DNA of 6,401 nt, taken from NCBI GenBank assembly GCA_900556535.1, contig USPI01000086.1:1-6401 (forward strand), written 5' to 3'. A program made the position numbers and the translations under genes. The notes below the pieces were generated by a model. That model ran no database searches. It was not told the DNA's origin and saw only the letters and a list, made by a program, of their open reading frames with translations. This document shows, piece by piece, positions 5,512-6,401 of the stretch (position 1 is the stretch's first letter; every line of letters starts with the position of its first letter). This DNA is from an uncultured Eubacteriales bacterium (lineage in GTDB: Bacteria; Bacillota; Clostridia; Oscillospirales; Oscillospiraceae).

Positions 5512-6210
5512 TCAAACACCTCTCACCTCGACAGTCGGGACGTATTCCCTGACCGCCTCGGCAAGCTCGTGCATTTGTTTTTCGTCATAAGCGGACAGAC
5601 CCTCGCCCATTACAAGGCTGCCCGAATCCTTAAACTGCTGTAAGTAGTATTCCTTCGCGCCGCTTATCCATTTTGCAGCGCCTATAAGACTTTCCTTCGT
5701 GTGGATGCCGCGCACAACGGTCGTGCGAAATTCGTAGTCAACGCTGCCTTCGAGCAGGAAGTTTTTTGACTGCTCCACCGGAGCAATGTCAAAGCGCTCA
5801 AAGCCGATCGTTTCGGCGTAGCTTTCCGGCGCGTTTTTAATATCCATCGCAACGCGGTCAACAAGCCCCGCCCCGACTATCTCACGCAAAAGCGCGGGAT
5901 TTGAGCCGTTCGTGTCGAGCTTTATCTTATATCCCAGCTCCTTGATGCGCGAAAGAAATTCCGGCATATCCCTGTGCAGCAGCGGCTCACCGCCCGTGAC
6001 GGCGACTCCGTCAAGAACGCCGCGGCGCTTGCGCAGGAAGTCAAACACCTCGCCGTCCGTGAGGTAATTCGGCTCTATCTGCTCTGGCAGCACCAGCATC
6101 GCGTTGTGGCAGAATGGGCATCTGAAATTGCACCCCGCCGTAAACACCGTGCAGGCGACCGTTCCCGGGTAGTCAAGAAGCGTAAGTTTTTGGATACCTG
6201 TGACTTGCAT
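5512..6210 (-). CDS. nrdG: Anaerobic ribonucleotide reductase activating protein (radical SAM, NrdG2 type)
   Basis: The enzyme is a 232-residue radical S-adenosylmethionine protein that generates the glycyl radical on NrdD. The [4Fe-4S]/SAM motif is C27-x3-C31-x2-C34 (GCNFRCPFCHN), followed by the SAM-binding GGEP (73-76) and the LDTNG strand motif (98-102). The N-terminus GIQKLTLLDYPGTVACTVF is the hallmark of the longer activase form (NrdG2), which is longer than the 154-residue E. coli NrdG; QQFKDSG (191-197) is also typical of it. The start ATG has AAGGAG (6217-6222) six bases upstream. It is the first gene of a leftward operon with nrdD 21 bp downstream, the natural partner. A promoter and NrdR-like sites lie directly upstream. 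Pyruvate formate-lyase activase is a related alternative, but the context excludes it in practice. Confidence 0.95.
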   Translation of the reverse strand: MQVTGIQKLTLLDYPGTVACTVFTAGCNFRCPFCHNAMLVLPEQIEPNYLTDGEVFDFLRKRRGVLDGVAVTGGEPLLHRDMPEFLSRIKELGYKIKLDTNGSNPALLREIVGAGLVDRVAMDIKNAPESYAETIGFERFDIAPVEQSKNFLLEGSVDYEFRTTVVRGIHTKESLIGAAKWISGAKEYYLQQFKDSGSLVMGEGLSAYDEKQMHELAEAVREYVPTVEVRGV

Positions 6211-6241
6211 TGCATACTCCTTGTTTTATTCAGTGTTCTAA

Positions 6242-6270
6242 ACAATAGCATAAGCCGATGGGCTTGTCAA
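6242..6270 (-). promoter_or_regulatory. Sigma-A-like promoter for nrdG-nrdD-trxB
   Basis: On the minus strand there is a perfect -35 TTGACA (6265-6270), a 17-base spacer, and a -10 TATTGT (6242-6247; four of six match TATAAT). Transcription would begin near 6235, giving a leader of about 25 bases ahead of the nrdG start. It is the best promoter match in the region upstream of the operon. Confidence 0.75.
6252..6265. promoter_or_regulatory. Dyad in the promoter spacer, possible operator
   Basis: AAGCC-GATG-GGCTT is a perfect 5-bp-arm inverted repeat lying almost wholly between the -35 and -10 of the nrdG promoter. A protein bound here would block or reshape the promoter. No known regulator motif is recognised, and chance is possible for arms this short. 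Confidence 0.3.
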
Positions 6271-6277
6271 TAGAAAA

Positions 6278-6293
6278 CCACAAAATGTAGTTA
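6278..6293. promoter_or_regulatory. NrdR box, promoter-proximal (weaker match)
   Basis: CCACAAAATGTAGTTA agrees with the NrdR-box consensus (ACACWATATATWGTGT) at 11 of 16 positions by my count, and with the distal box at 12 of 16. It lies eight bases upstream of the -35 hexamer. Its start is 42 bp from that of the distal box. NrdR represses nrd genes in response to ATP/dATP state. Confidence 0.6.
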
Positions 6294-6304
6294 TTTTTAC
6301 CGCT

Positions 6305-6333
6305 TTGTAACCCATTTTGCCACTAAATATAGT
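6305..6333 (+). promoter_or_regulatory. Possible divergent rightward promoter
   Basis: On the plus strand TTGTAA (6305-6310), a 17-base spacer and TATAGT (6328-6333) match the sigma-A hexamers at four and five of six positions. The -10 lies inside the distal NrdR box. No start codon with a ribosome binding site follows before the window ends, so the target would be outside, if it is real at all. Confidence 0.3.
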
Positions 6334-6335
6334 GT
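6320..6335. promoter_or_regulatory. NrdR box, distal (strong match)
   Basis: CCACTAAATATAGTGT matches the NrdR-box consensus ACACWATATATWGTGT at 14 of 16 positions by my count and is a near-perfect palindrome (CACTA....TAGTG). NrdR is a zinc-ribbon/ATP-cone repressor whose sites usually come in pairs an integral number of helical turns apart. The partner at 6278-6293 is 42 bp away, about four turns. Its position upstream of a ribonucleotide reductase operon makes the call convincing. Confidence 0.78.
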
Positions 6336-6401
6336 TTCGTAATTTTACCGTGAGTTATTATTCCCGCTCGTTTTTTCGCCGTGAAAGTTTTGCGCCGCGC
6401 A

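Noticed and set aside
6213..6215. A minus-strand ATG five bases upstream of the nrdG start
   Set aside because: It is out of frame with nrdG and would leave almost no spacing to the AAGGAG; the ATG at 6208-6210 begins the conserved N-terminus.
6336..6401. The 3' end of another leftward gene at the right edge
   Set aside because: All three minus-strand frames are open from the edge for 13-25 codons before a stop, but none of these tails resembles a known protein, so no call is possible.
1..6401. CRISPR arrays, insertion sequences, tRNA or phage elements
   Set aside because: No regularly spaced repeats, transposase motifs, terminal inverted repeats or tRNA-like folds were seen on either strand.

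Overview
The window looks like chromosomal DNA from an anaerobic Gram-positive Bacillota, most likely a gut-type clostridium (Oscillospirales or a relative). This rests on four things: an oxygen-sensitive class III ribonucleotide reductase, a DUF1002 secreted protein, strong GGAGG-type ribosome binding sites with short intergenic gaps, and a paired SMR exporter like those of Firmicutes. It is core-type gene content. I see no insertion sequence, phage gene, tRNA, rRNA or CRISPR array.

Layout. Bases 1-467 (+) hold the 3' part of coaD (coenzyme A biosynthesis). Bases 519-1388 (+) hold an exported DUF1002 protein of unknown function. A hairpin at 1407-1435, with one arm duplicated in tandem, forms a bidirectional terminator between this rightward block and everything to the right, which reads leftward. 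In its direction of transcription the leftward block is nrdG (6210-5512), nrdD (5490-3109), trxB (3094-2183), a terminator-like hairpin, then two overlapping SMR exporter subunits (2120-1773 and 1776-1465).

The most interesting unit is nrdG-nrdD-trxB. NrdD is a class III anaerobic ribonucleotide reductase that carries its own thioredoxin/glutaredoxin-like domain (CPNC) fused at the C-terminus, and the next gene encodes a thioredoxin reductase. The active-site region (M-C-C-R, and Ser where formate-dependent enzymes have Asn) also differs from the E. coli/T4 type. Together these suggest a self-contained chain: NADPH to TrxB, to the fused redoxin, to the NrdD active-site cysteines, with NrdG installing the glycyl radical. 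Upstream of nrdG there is a good sigma-A-like promoter and two NrdR-box-like palindromes 42 bp apart (four helical turns), consistent with control by the dATP/ATP-sensing repressor NrdR.

The SMR pair resembles YkkC/YkkD and Gdx/SugE-type heterodimeric exporters. It sits directly behind the trxB terminator with almost no room for a promoter of its own, so its expression may depend on read-through or attenuation. The last 66 bases (6336-6401) contain no gene I can support. There is no gene-free stretch longer than 300 bases.
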